A stretch of DNA of 64,000 bases from Rubrivivax sp. (lineage in GTDB: Bacteria; Pseudomonadota; Gammaproteobacteria; Burkholderiales; Burkholderiaceae_C), in contig JAHBZS010000005.1 of assembly GCA_019635285.1 (NCBI GenBank), positions 1 to 64,000 on the forward strand, read 5' to 3'. Both the position numbers and the translations under genes were made by a program. Below the pieces are notes generated by a model. The model was not told the DNA's origin. It searched no databases and saw only the letters and a program-made list of their open reading frames with translations. Shown piece by piece: positions 9,409 through 17,208 of this stretch; positions within the stretch are counted from its first letter, which is position 1; every line of letters starts with the position of its first letter.

Positions 9409-11726
9409 GCGCCATCGCCCAGCGTTTCGGCAGCGGCCAGTCGGTGCGCCGCATCGAGGACCCGGCGCTGGTCGCCGGCAAGGGCCAGTTCACCGACGAC
9501 GTGACGCTGCCCAACCAGACCTGGATGAGCGTGCAGCGCTCGCCCTACCCGCATGCGCGCATCGTCGCCATCGACACCTCGGCCGCGCGGGCGCTGCCCG
9601 GCGTGGTGGCGGTGTACACCGGTGACGACCTGGTGAAGGCGGGGGTCAAGCCGCTGAGTTCGCAGCCGGTGTTTCCGGGCCCCGGCGGCGCCAAGGCGCC
9701 GCAGACGCCGCGCCACGCGCTGGCGGTGGGCGAGGCGCGCTTCGTCGGCGAAGCGGTGGTGGCGGTGATCGCCACCAGCCCCGACGCGGCGCGGGCGGGC
9801 CGCGACGCGGTGATCGTCGACTACGAAGAGCTGCCCAACGTCACGCACCTGGACGACGCCACGGCGGCCGGCGCGCCCAAGGTGTGGGCCGATGCGGCCG
9901 ACAACTACGCCGCACAGATGCGCCACGGCAATGCCGAGGCCTGCGCGGCGGCCTTCGCCAAGGCTGCGCACGTGGTGACGCTGGACCTGGTGAACCAGCG
10001 CCTGGCGCCGACCTCGCTGGAGCCGCGCAGCGTGCTCGGCAGCTACGAGAACGGCCGCGTGACGCTGCGCCTGAGCAGCCAGATGCCCGGCGGCGTGCGC
10101 GACACGCTGTGCAACGAGGCCTTCGGCTGGCCCACGGACAAGCTGCGCGTGCTGGTCGGCGACGTCGGCGGCGGCTTCGGCATGAAGACCGGCGCCTATC
10201 CGGAAGACATCCTGGTGGCGCACGGCGCGCACACGCTGCAGCGACCGGTGAAGTGGATCTCCGAGCGCAGCGAGGAATTCCTGGCCTCCAGCCACGGTCG
10301 CGACATCCGCAGCCACGTGGAGATGGCGCTGGACGCCGACGGCCGCGTGCTCGGCCTGCGCACGCAGACGCTGGCCAACGTCGGCGCCTATGCCACCACC
10401 ACCGGCGTGATCATCCAGCTGCTCATCGGCCCGTGGGTCACGACCAGCATCTACGACATCCAGACCATCGACCTGACGCTCAGCGCGGTGCTGACGAACA
10501 CCACGCCGCTGGGTGCCTACCGCGGCGCCGGCCGGCCTGAGGCGATCTTCATCATCGAGCGGCTGATGGACACCGCCGCGCGGCAGATCGGCATGGACCC
10601 GGCCGAGCTGCGCCGCCGCAACATGATCCGCCCCGAGCAGATGCCCTACACCAACCCGATGGGGCAGGTCTACGACAGCGGCAAGTTCGAGTCGGTGCAA
10701 ACGCAGGCGCTGGCGCTGGCCGACTGGGCCGGCTTCGACGCGCGCGCCGCGGCCTCCAGGCAGGCCGGCAAGCTGCGCGGGCGCGGCCTCGCGTCCTTCC
10801 TGGAATGGACCGGCGGCAACGTCTTCGAGGAGCGCGTCACCGTCAACGTCTCCGGCGACGGCTTCATCGAGGTCTTCAGCGCCACGCAGGCCATGGGCCA
10901 GGGCATCGCCACCAGCTATGCGCAGCTGGTGGTGGACGTGTTCGGCGTGCCCATCGAGAAGGTGCGCATCGTGCAGGGCGACACCGACCGCGGCGTCGGC
11001 TTCGGCAGCGCCGGCTCGCGCTCGATCTTCGTCGGCGGCTCGGCCATCCAGGTGGCCTCGCAGCGCACGGTGGAAAAGGCGCAAGGCCTGGCCGCCGAGG
11101 CGCTGGAAACGTCGCCGCGCGACATCGAGTACCGCGAGGGCGTGTTCCGCGTCGCCGGCACCGACCGGCAGATCGGCCTGTTCGAGCTGGCCGCCAAGCA
11201 GGCCGAGCACCAGGTCTTCGTCGATTCGACCAGCGCGGTGCAGGCGCCCAGCTGGCCCAACGCCTGCCACATCTGCGAGGTGGAGATCGACCCGGACACC
11301 GGCGTCGTCCAGGTGGCCAGCTATGCGTCGGTGAACGACGTGGGCCGTGCCATCAACCCGACCATCGTCATCGGCCAGCTGGACGGCGGCGCGGTGCAGG
11401 GCCTGGGCCAGGCGCTGTGCGAACAGGTGGTCTACGAGCGCGAGTCGGGCCAGCTGCAGACCGGCACGCTGATGGACTACGCGCTGCCGCGCGTCGACCT
11501 GATCCAGCGCTTCAACACGCAGCTGGACCAGAGCACGCCGTGCCTGACCAACCCGCTGGGCGTCAAGGGCGTGGGCGAGCTGGGCACCATCGGCGCCACG
11601 CCGGCGGTGGTCAATGCCGTCGTCGATGCGCTGCAGCGCGCCGGTGCCGGCGCGCGTGCCGACCAGCTGCAGATGCCGCTGACCAGCGAACGTGTGTGGT
11701 CGGCGCTGCACGGCCGCACTGCCTGA
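9405..11726 (+). CDS. Molybdopterin-binding large subunit, CoxL form II-like
   Basis: The 773-residue catalytic subunit. Residues 371-377 read AYRGAGR, the signature of 'form II' CoxL, not the AYxCSFR of proven CO dehydrogenases, so CO oxidation should not be assumed. The catalytic glutamate of the xanthine oxidase family is in GVKGVGELG (E725). Molybdopterin-contact segments such as GGGFGMK and GQGIATSYAQ are present. The enzyme probably hydroxylates an aldehyde, purine or other N-heterocycle. It starts at ATG 9405, overlapping the iron-sulfur gene by four bases, and is followed after 10 bp by the FAD subunit. The substrate is unknown. Confidence 0.93.
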   Translation: MSAIAQRFGSGQSVRRIEDPALVAGKGQFTDDVTLPNQTWMSVQRSPYPHARIVAIDTSAARALPGVVAVYTGDDLVKAGVKPLSSQPVFPGPGGAKAPQTPRHALAVGEARFVGEAVVAVIATSPDAARAGRDAVIVDYEELPNVTHLDDATAAGAPKVWADAADNYAAQMRHGNAEACAAAFAKAAHVVTLDLVNQRLAPTSLEPRSVLGSYENGRVTLRLSSQMPGGVRDTLCNEAFGWPTDKLRVLVGDVGGGFGMKTGAYPEDILVAHGAHTLQRPVKWISERSEEFLASSHGRDIRSHVEMALDADGRVLGLRTQTLANVGAYATTTGVIIQLLIGPWVTTSIYDIQTIDLTLSAVLTNTTPLGAYRGAGRPEAIFIIERLMDTAARQIGMDPAELRRRNMIRPEQMPYTNPMGQVYDSGKFESVQTQALALADWAGFDARAAASRQAGKLRGRGLASFLEWTGGNVFEERVTVNVSGDGFIEVFSATQAMGQGIATSYAQLVVDVFGVPIEKVRIVQGDTDRGVGFGSAGSRSIFVGGSAIQVASQRTVEKAQGLAAEALETSPRDIEYREGVFRVAGTDRQIGLFELAAKQAEHQVFVDSTSAVQAPSWPNACHICEVEIDPDTGVVQVASYASVNDVGRAINPTIVIGQLDGGAVQGLGQALCEQVVYERESGQLQTGTLMDYALPRVDLIQRFNTQLDQSTPCLTNPLGVKGVGELGTIGATPAVVNAVVDALQRAGAGARADQLQMPLTSERVWSALHGRTA

Positions 11727-11736
11727 GGAGCCTTCG

Positions 11737-12531
11737 ATGACCCCCTTTGCCTTCCACCGCCCCACTTCCCAGGCCGCGGCCCTGCAGCTGCACCAGGCGG
11801 GCGACGACGCCCGCTACCTGGCCGGCGGCCAGTCGCTGCTGCCGGCGATGAAGCTCGGCCTGGCCGCGCCGTCGGACCTGATCGCGCTGGCGCAGCTGCC
11901 CGGCGGCAACGCCATCGCCGTCGACGGCGACCGGCTGCGCATCGGCGCGATGACGCCGCATGCGGTGGTCGCCGCATCGGCGGACGTGCGCCAGCGCATC
12001 CCGGCGCTGGCCGCGCTGGCCGACGGCATCGGCGACCCGGCGGTGCGCACGCGCGGCACGCTCGGCGGCAGCCTGGCGCAGAACGACCCGGCCGCGTGTT
12101 ACCCGGCCGCGGTGCTGGGCCTGGGCGCCACGGTGCACACCGACCGGCGCCAGATCGCCGGCGACGACTTCTTCAAGGGCCTGTACGAGACCGCGCTGGA
12201 GCCGGGCGAGCTGATCACCGCGGTGAGCTTCCCGGTGCCCCAGCGCGCGGCCTACGTGAAGTTCAAGCAGCCGGCCTCGCGCTTTGCGCTGGTCGGCGTG
12301 TTCGTCAGCCAGGGGCCGCAGGGCACGCGCGTCGCGGTCACCGGCGCCGGGGCCTGCGCCTTCCGCGTCGCGGCCTTCGAAGCCGCGCTGGCCAAGGACT
12401 GGTCGGCCCAGGCCCTGGCCGGCCTGGCGGTGCCGGCCGACGAGCTGAACACCGACCTGCATGCCAGCGCCGGCTACCGCGCGCATCTGATCGGCGTGCT
12501 GGCGGGGCGCGCCGTCAACGCGGCGCGCTGA
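11737..12531 (+). CDS. FAD-binding medium subunit, CoxM-like
   Basis: A 264-residue FAD subunit that completes the S-L-M molybdenum hydroxylase and passes electrons to an acceptor. FAD pyrophosphate-binding motifs typical of CoxM are visible: AGGQSLLP near residues 29-36 and RGTLGGSLAQNDPAACYPA near 107-125. GAGGAG precedes the ATG. The gene ends 17 bases inside the convergent wecE gene on the other strand, so the two 3' ends overlap. No molybdenum-cofactor maturation gene lies beside the operon. Confidence 0.92.
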   Translation: MTPFAFHRPTSQAAALQLHQAGDDARYLAGGQSLLPAMKLGLAAPSDLIALAQLPGGNAIAVDGDRLRIGAMTPHAVVAASADVRQRIPALAALADGIGDPAVRTRGTLGGSLAQNDPAACYPAAVLGLGATVHTDRRQIAGDDFFKGLYETALEPGELITAVSFPVPQRAAYVKFKQPASRFALVGVFVSQGPQGTRVAVTGAGACAFRVAAFEAALAKDWSAQALAGLAVPADELNTDLHASAGYRAHLIGVLAGRAVNAAR

Positions 12532-13651
12532 TCGCCTGCAGCGCGTCGACCAGGCTGCGCAGCACGCGCTCGCGGTCCACGCCGATCCACAGCGGCAGCC
12601 GCAGCAGGCGCTCGGCGGCGGCGTCGGTGTGCGGCATCGGCGTGGCCGCGCGGCCGAAGCGCTGCCCCGCGGGCGACGAGTGCAGCGGCACGTAGTGGAA
12701 CACCGCCTGCACGCCGGCGTCGCGCAGCTGGCCGATGACCGCCTGGCGCGCGGCCAGCGACGGCAGCAGCACGTAGTACATGTGCGCGTTGTGCGCGCAG
12801 TGCGGCGGCACCACGGGGCGGCGCAGCGAGCCGCGCGCCTCCAGCTCGGCCAGGCCGTCGTGGTAGTGCTGCCAGATCTCCAGCCGGCGCCGCCGGATCT
12901 CGTCGCCCTGCTCCAGCTGCGCCAGCAGGAAGGCGGCCACCAGCTCGCCGGGCAGATAGGACGAGCCGACGTCGACCCAGCGGTACTTGTCGACCTCGCC
13001 GCGGAAGAAGGCGCTGCGGTCGGTGCCTTTCTCGCGCAGGATCTCGGCGCGCCGCAGCAAGGTGGCGTCGTTGACCAGCAGCGCGCCGCCTTCGCCGGAG
13101 ATGACGTTCTTGGTCTCGTGGAAGCTCAGGCAGCCCAGCGCGCCCAGCGTGCCCAGCGGGCGGCCGCGGTAGTGCGCGCCGTAGGCCTGCGCGGCGTCTT
13201 CGATGAGCATCAGCCGGTGGCGCTGCGCGATGTCCCGCAACGCGTCCATCTCGCAGGCCACGCCGGCATAGTGCACCGGCACGATGGCGCGCGTGCGCGG
13301 CGTGATCGCCGCCTCGACCAGGCGCTCGTCCAGGTTGAGCGTGTCCGGCCGGATGTCCACGAACACCGGCACCGCGCCGCGCAGCACGAAGGCGTTGGCC
13401 GTGGAGCTGAAGGTGTACGACGGCAGGATCACCTCGTCGCCCGGGCCCACGCCGGCCAGCAGTGCGCCCATCTCCAGCGCGGCGGTGCACGAATGCGTGA
13501 GCAGCGCCTTGGCGCAGCCCAGCGCCTGCTCCAGCCGCGCATGGCAGCGCGAGGTGAAGCGGCCGTCGCCGGCGAGCATGCCGTGGGCATGCGCCTCGGC
13601 GATGTAGTCGAATTCCCTGCCGGTCAGGAAGGGCCGGTTGAATGCTTCCAA
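12515..13651 (-). CDS. wecE: dTDP-4-amino-4,6-dideoxygalactose transaminase
   Basis: A 378-residue PLP-dependent sugar aminotransferase of the DegT/RffA family. It transfers an amino group from glutamate to C4 of dTDP-4-keto-6-deoxyglucose for surface polysaccharide synthesis. The PLP lysine is K181 in SFHETKNVIS, and FHYVPLHSSPAG and LPSYTFSSTANAF match the WecE pattern. The start is taken as TTG 13651: GGGGAGG lies just upstream, and the resulting EAFNRPFLTGREFDY aligns with the N-terminus I recall for E. coli WecE. No other dTDP-sugar gene is nearby, so it is an orphan from a dispersed pathway. Confidence 0.92.
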   Translation of the reverse strand: MEAFNRPFLTGREFDYIAEAHAHGMLAGDGRFTSRCHARLEQALGCAKALLTHSCTAALEMGALLAGVGPGDEVILPSYTFSSTANAFVLRGAVPVFVDIRPDTLNLDERLVEAAITPRTRAIVPVHYAGVACEMDALRDIAQRHRLMLIEDAAQAYGAHYRGRPLGTLGALGCLSFHETKNVISGEGGALLVNDATLLRRAEILREKGTDRSAFFRGEVDKYRWVDVGSSYLPGELVAAFLLAQLEQGDEIRRRRLEIWQHYHDGLAELEARGSLRRPVVPPHCAHNAHMYYVLLPSLAARQAVIGQLRDAGVQAVFHYVPLHSSPAGQRFGRAATPMPHTDAAAERLLRLPLWIGVDRERVLRSLVDALQAISAPR

Positions 13652-13720
13652 GCGCCTCCCCTGAGCGATCGCCGCGCGCTGGCCGCGACTTTTTAGCATG
13701 GCGTGATACATTTCCAGCCC

Positions 13721-13798
13721 ATGACCCGCGCCCCGTTCCGCTTTACGAGCTACTGGTTTACGGCCCCACCCGGCGGCTGGACTCCGTGGCGCGCGTGA
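13721..13798 (+). CDS. Aromatic-rich leader peptide of aroG attenuator
   Basis: A 25-codon open frame directly upstream of the aroG terminator hairpin. It is rich in aromatic codons: F6, F8, then Y11-W12-F13 in a row, and W20 and W23 near the end (…FTSYWFTAPPGGWTPWRA). Seven of 25 codons are Phe, Tyr or Trp. The downstream gene makes the common precursor of exactly these three amino acids, so I infer a leader peptide whose translation rate reports aminoacyl-tRNA supply. The ribosome-binding site is weak. No homologue was checked. Confidence 0.66.
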   Translation: MTRAPFRFTSYWFTAPPGGWTPWRA

Positions 13799-13824
13799 AC
13801 CGAACGACGCAACCGATCCAGAAG

Positions 13825-13851
13825 AACCGCCGGCAACCCCGGCGGTTTTTT
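13825..13851 (+). terminator. Intrinsic terminator in the aroG leader (attenuator)
   Basis: A perfect 9-bp stem, AACCGCCGG (13825-13833) with CCGGCGGTT (13839-13847), closes a 5-base loop and is followed by a T-run. It lies 26 bp after the leader-peptide stop and 30 bp before the aroG ATG, so it can only act as an attenuator for aroG. Within the leader-peptide frame, CCGGCGG at 13770-13776 repeats the 3' arm of this stem. It could pair with the 5' arm instead, forming a competing antiterminator. Confidence 0.8.
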
Positions 13852-13880
13852 GTTGCCGCATCGAAAGAAGGAGCCCCGCC

Positions 13881-14993
13881 ATGCAGTCCCGAAATGCCGA
13901 AGCGCGCCACGCGCTCAGCGAGAAGACCAGCGAGACCGACGACCAGCGCATCAAGGACGTCACGCCCCTGCCGCCGCCCGAGCACCTGATCCGCTTCTTC
14001 CCGATCGCCGGCACGTCGGTGGAAAAGCTGATCGGCCGCACGCGCCACGCGGTGCGGCAGATCATGCAGCGCAAGGACGACCGGCTGCTGGTGATCATCG
14101 GCCCGTGCTCGATCCACGACCCCGCCGCGGCGCTGGACTATGCGCGCCGCCTGCGGCCGCTGCGCGAGCGTTATGCCGACACGCTGGAGATCGTCATGCG
14201 CGTGTACTTCGAGAAGCCGCGCACCACCGTCGGCTGGAAGGGGCTGATCAACGACCCCTACCTGGACGAGAGCTACCGCATCGACGAAGGCCTGCGCATC
14301 GCGCGCCAGCTGCTGGTGGAGATCAACCGCCTGGGCGTGCCGGCGGGCAGCGAGTTCCTGGATGTGATCAGCCCGCAGTACATCGGCGACCTGATCAGCT
14401 GGGGCGCCATCGGCGCGCGCACCACCGAAAGCCAGGTGCACCGCGAGCTGGCCTCGGGCCTCTCCGCGCCGGTGGGCTTCAAGAACGGCACCGACGGCAA
14501 CGTGCGCATCGCCATCGACGCCATCCAGGCCGCGGCGCGGCCGCACCACTTCCTGTCGGTGCACAAGAACGGCCAGGTGTCGATCGTCGAAACGCGCGGC
14601 AACAAGGACTGCCACGTCATCCTGCGCGGCGGCAAGACGCCCAACTACGACGCCACGCATGTGGCCGCGGCCTGCAAGGAGATCGAGGCGGCCAAGCTGG
14701 ACTGCACGCTGATGGTCGACTGCAGCCACGCCAACAGCAGCAAGCAACACGAGCGGCAGCTCGACGTGGCGCGCGACGTGGCCGCGCAGATGAAGGCCGG
14801 CGGCCGCTGCATCTTCGGCGTGATGGTCGAGAGCCACCTCGTCGCCGGGGCGCAGAAGTTCAGCGCCGGCAAGGACGACCCGTCCAAGCTGGCCTACGGC
14901 CAGAGCATCACCGACGCCTGCCTGGGCTGGGACGATTCGGAAGAGGTGCTGCGCGTGCTGAGCGACGCCGCGAAGTCACGGCGCAGTGCCTAG
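13881..14993 (+). CDS. aroG: 3-Deoxy-7-phosphoheptulonate (DAHP) synthase, class I
   Basis: A 370-residue class I-alpha DAHP synthase. It condenses phosphoenolpyruvate and erythrose 4-phosphate, the first step of the shikimate pathway to Phe, Tyr and Trp. Family motifs include LLVIIGPCSIHD (metal Cys), FEKPRTTVGWKG, GFKNGTDGN, ILRGGKTPNYD and MVDCSHANSSK. AAGGAG precedes the ATG. An attenuator-like leader (13721-13851) suggests control by aromatic amino acids at transcription, in addition to the feedback inhibition usual in the family. Its TAG stop lies inside the left arm of the palindromic element that begins at 14989. Confidence 0.96.
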   Translation: MQSRNAEARHALSEKTSETDDQRIKDVTPLPPPEHLIRFFPIAGTSVEKLIGRTRHAVRQIMQRKDDRLLVIIGPCSIHDPAAALDYARRLRPLRERYADTLEIVMRVYFEKPRTTVGWKGLINDPYLDESYRIDEGLRIARQLLVEINRLGVPAGSEFLDVISPQYIGDLISWGAIGARTTESQVHRELASGLSAPVGFKNGTDGNVRIAIDAIQAAARPHHFLSVHKNGQVSIVETRGNKDCHVILRGGKTPNYDATHVAAACKEIEAAKLDCTLMVDCSHANSSKQHERQLDVARDVAAQMKAGGRCIFGVMVESHLVAGAQKFSAGKDDPSKLAYGQSITDACLGWDDSEEVLRVLSDAAKSRRSA

Positions 14994-15264
14994 CAGCCTG
15001 GGCGGCAGAGATCGGCACCCGCGCCGAGGTGGCCAAGGCCGCTGGCGTAGGCGCGTCGCGCAGCGCGGGCTCGCCGCCCACGCAAGCGGCGCAACACCCG
15101 CCAGCGGCCTTGGGCACCTCGGCCCTTCGGGTTGGGGCTGATTCGGGCGCATGCAGCGTTGCAGCGCTTGCCCGGGCGACCCGCCCGGGCTGCGCACTGC
15201 GCCTTGCCTGCATCCCGAATCAGCCCCAACGCGGGTGCCGATCTCTGCCGCCCAGGCTCCTAGG
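14989..15264. repeat. 276-bp nested palindromic element at the aroG 3' end
   Basis: Outer inverted arms of 35 bp (14989-15023 and 15230-15264) differ at one position. They enclose two further hairpins. The first has 25-bp arms (15023-15047 with 15099-15123, one mismatch). The second has a perfect 17-bp stem (15131-15147 with 15214-15230), which continues after a small interruption and contains CCCGGGCG/CGCCCGGG. The whole could fold into a three-way, cloverleaf-like structure. The left arm contains the stop codon of aroG and the element has no gene. It may be a miniature mobile repeat, a bidirectional terminator or an RNA; copy number is unknown. Confidence 0.85.
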
Positions 15265-15497
15265 GGAGGAATTCCGGCGGCAGCGCCTTCGACAGGCGGG
15301 GACGGCGTCTCGTCATCCGGCGACCGCGGTCAGACACAGAAGTCTGTCAGCGGGCAGCCCTCGCCCCGATGCAGCTGCACGACGCCCTTGCGGGCCGAGT
15401 GCCGTGCCGGTGGCCGTCCCCGCGAGCGAGACGTTGGCTGGCCGTTTGCCTTGGCACCATAGTGCAACCATAATTTAACCTCCAAGGAGGTGCCGCG
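15265..15497. other. Non-coding stretch before the toxin-antitoxin pair
   Basis: About 230 bp between the palindromic element and the antitoxin gene. I see no convincing gene. GC content falls towards the right end, where the promoter of the toxin-antitoxin pair lies. A short imperfect hairpin (CAGAC…GTCTG near 15331) is the only other structure. Confidence 0.6.
15446..15474 (+). promoter_or_regulatory. Candidate sigma-70 promoter and operator of the TA pair
   Basis: TTGCCT (15446-15451) and CATAAT (15469-15474) are separated by exactly 17 bp and lie 24 bp upstream of the antitoxin ATG. Between and over the -10 element, ACCATA-GTGCA-ACCATA forms a direct repeat that could be the site where the ribbon-helix-helix antitoxin represses its own operon. 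This is inferred from position and pattern. Confidence 0.5.
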
Positions 15498-15743
15498 ATG
15501 CCGACGACGCTGACTTTGAAGAACATTCCGGACGAGGTGTACGAGCGGCTCAAGGCGTCCGCGGCAGCGCACCGGCGCAGCCTGAACAGCGAAGCGATCG
15601 TGTGTCTGGAATCGGTGCTGGTGCCTGGGCGCGTGGCGGTGAGCGAACGCCTGGCAAGAGCGCGGGCACTGCGTGCCAGTCTTCCGAAGGCGAAGTTTCG
15701 GGCCAAGGACATGGATGCCTACAAGCGCGAAGGGCGGCAGTGA
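15498..15743 (+). CDS. FitA/VapB-type ribbon-helix-helix antitoxin
   Basis: An 81-residue antitoxin. The N-terminal 45 residues form an Arc/FitA-type ribbon-helix-helix DNA-binding domain (TLTLKNIPDEVYERLKASAA…RRSLNSEAI). The C-terminal part, with KFRAKDMDAYKREGRQ, should wrap into the toxin's active site. A perfect AAGGAGG site precedes the ATG by seven bases. Its stop overlaps the toxin start (GTGA), the usual coupling in such pairs. The complex is expected to bind its own promoter. Confidence 0.9.
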   Translation: MPTTLTLKNIPDEVYERLKASAAAHRRSLNSEAIVCLESVLVPGRVAVSERLARARALRASLPKAKFRAKDMDAYKREGRQ

Positions 15744-16147
15744 TCGTTGTTGACAGCAACGTCGTCGCCTACCTGTACCTGCCCGGGGACTACACCGACC
15801 AGGCGGAAGCGCTGCTGGAGCATGACGCGGACTGGGCGGCCCCGCTACTGTGGCGCAGTGAGTTCCGCAACATTCTGGCGGGCTACATGCGGCGCAAGAC
15901 GCTCACCTTTGAAGCGGCACGCGAGCTGCAACTGGAAGCCGAAAGTCTGCTGGCCGGAGGCGAGCACGAGGTGGACTCGCGCCTGGTGCTGGAACTTGTG
16001 CGAGACAGCGGTTGCTCCGCGTATGACTGCGAGTTCGTGGCGCTGGCGATGACGCTCGGCGTGAAGCTCGTGACGATGGACGCCAAGCTGCTGAAGGCCT
16101 TCCCGAGGTACGCCGTGGCGCTTGCCGCCGGCTCAAGTTCGACATAG
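15740..16147 (+). CDS. PIN-domain toxin (FitB/VapC type ribonuclease)
   Basis: A 135-residue PIN-domain endoribonuclease, normal length for VapC/FitB. The four acidic residues that bind Mg2+ are visible: D5 (VVDSN), E41 (WRSEFRN), D96 (AYDCEFVALA) and D114 (TMDAKL). Translation starts at GTG 15740 inside the antitoxin stop region. Toxins of this family cleave tRNA or other RNAs when freed from the antitoxin. All catalytic positions are intact, so it should be active. Its position beside a palindromic element suggests an acquired module. Confidence 0.9.
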   Translation: MIVVDSNVVAYLYLPGDYTDQAEALLEHDADWAAPLLWRSEFRNILAGYMRRKTLTFEAARELQLEAESLLAGGEHEVDSRLVLELVRDSGCSAYDCEFVALAMTLGVKLVTMDAKLLKAFPRYAVALAAGSSST

Positions 16148-16304
16148 GCGGGGCCGCGCGATTGCAGATGCCATGTCGGCGCGGGCTGTCATCACTCAGC
16201 CCACCGCAGATGCCGGCCACACGACTGCAGGCTCGATCCTTGGGGCACTTCAACGCAACGGCCGATCAATCGCTGGCGTTGGCGGGGCGTCCAGGGCCGA
16301 GGAG

Positions 16305-17066
16305 CTAAGCCACATGGCGAGGCTGGGCCGCCCACTGGTCCTTCTTGCCCTTCATGCCCACAGGCAGGGCCACGCCGATCCGGTGCCTCGACGCCGCATC
16401 CCCGGGGCGCACCCTCGCCAGGATCACTGAGGCCGCATCGGTGTAGGGAATGATCATCTCGGGAATCTTCATCGCGAACAGCGGAAGCACGAGGAGCGGC
16501 GGCAACGCTCGAGCGATCGATGGCAGTGGCGTGGGCAAGCTGTCGATCGACGTGCGCAGCCGCTCCAGGCCGATGGCCGGCTGTTCGACCATGGGCCCCG
16601 GGCACAGAAGGCGCCAGTCGAGGTCGGATCGTTGCAGGCGTTCGAAGTTCTTGCGGTGCGGCCAGTACGTCTCGCGGACCTTCGGCAGATCGACCCCCAT
16701 TCGGCCTGTGGCATCCAGCGGCAGGAGCGCCGCCCCGGCCAGAAACCAGCACACGGGGCGTTGATCGGATCCCAGTGTCTCCAACGCGCTGACCACCCGG
16801 TCGACCAGGCGGACGAAGGCTTCGCCTTCTGAAACCACGCCCGCGCACGAGACGAACACCTCGTGGCCCGCCGCGAACGAAGAAATCTGCCGGCTCGTCG
16901 CGGCGCTCAGATCGAGGTCGGTGACCCGCGCCTGCGCCGACACCTCGGGGGCGAGCCGGCCGCGGTCGCGGACGGCAACGGACAGGCGCCAATCGTGCGC
17001 CAGTGCTTGCCGGGCGACGTGCCGGCCCAGGTTGCCGGTGGCGCCGAGTACGGCGATGGAGCTCAT
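16305..17066 (-). CDS. NAD(P)-binding atypical SDR / NmrA-like protein
   Basis: A 253-residue protein with a Rossmann nucleotide-binding start, VLGATGNLGRHVARQAL (residues about 5-21), typical of atypical short-chain dehydrogenases. The normal YxxxK catalytic pair is not evident, as in NmrA-like and flavin-reductase-like members, which sense NAD(P)H or reduce small molecules. Codon use is slightly less GC-biased than in neighbouring genes. It stands alone, transcribed away from the acyl-CoA ligase region, and nothing nearby identifies its substrate. Confidence 0.78.
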   Translation of the reverse strand: MSSIAVLGATGNLGRHVARQALAHDWRLSVAVRDRGRLAPEVSAQARVTDLDLSAATSRQISSFAAGHEVFVSCAGVVSEGEAFVRLVDRVVSALETLGSDQRPVCWFLAGAALLPLDATGRMGVDLPKVRETYWPHRKNFERLQRSDLDWRLLCPGPMVEQPAIGLERLRTSIDSLPTPLPSIARALPPLLVLPLFAMKIPEMIIPYTDAASVILARVRPGDAASRHRIGVALPVGMKGKKDQWAAQPRHVA

Positions 17067-17208
17067 GTGCGGCCTGACATAGGAAGGGACGGGTCCGTCC
17101 CGAAGCGGGCGCGATTGTGGACGAGGACGACAAGCCGGCCCCGGTGCGCCGCCGAGGCCGACGCCATCGCGTGGGGCCGTGCGGGCGACCCGCGCGGCCG
17201 CTCAAGCG

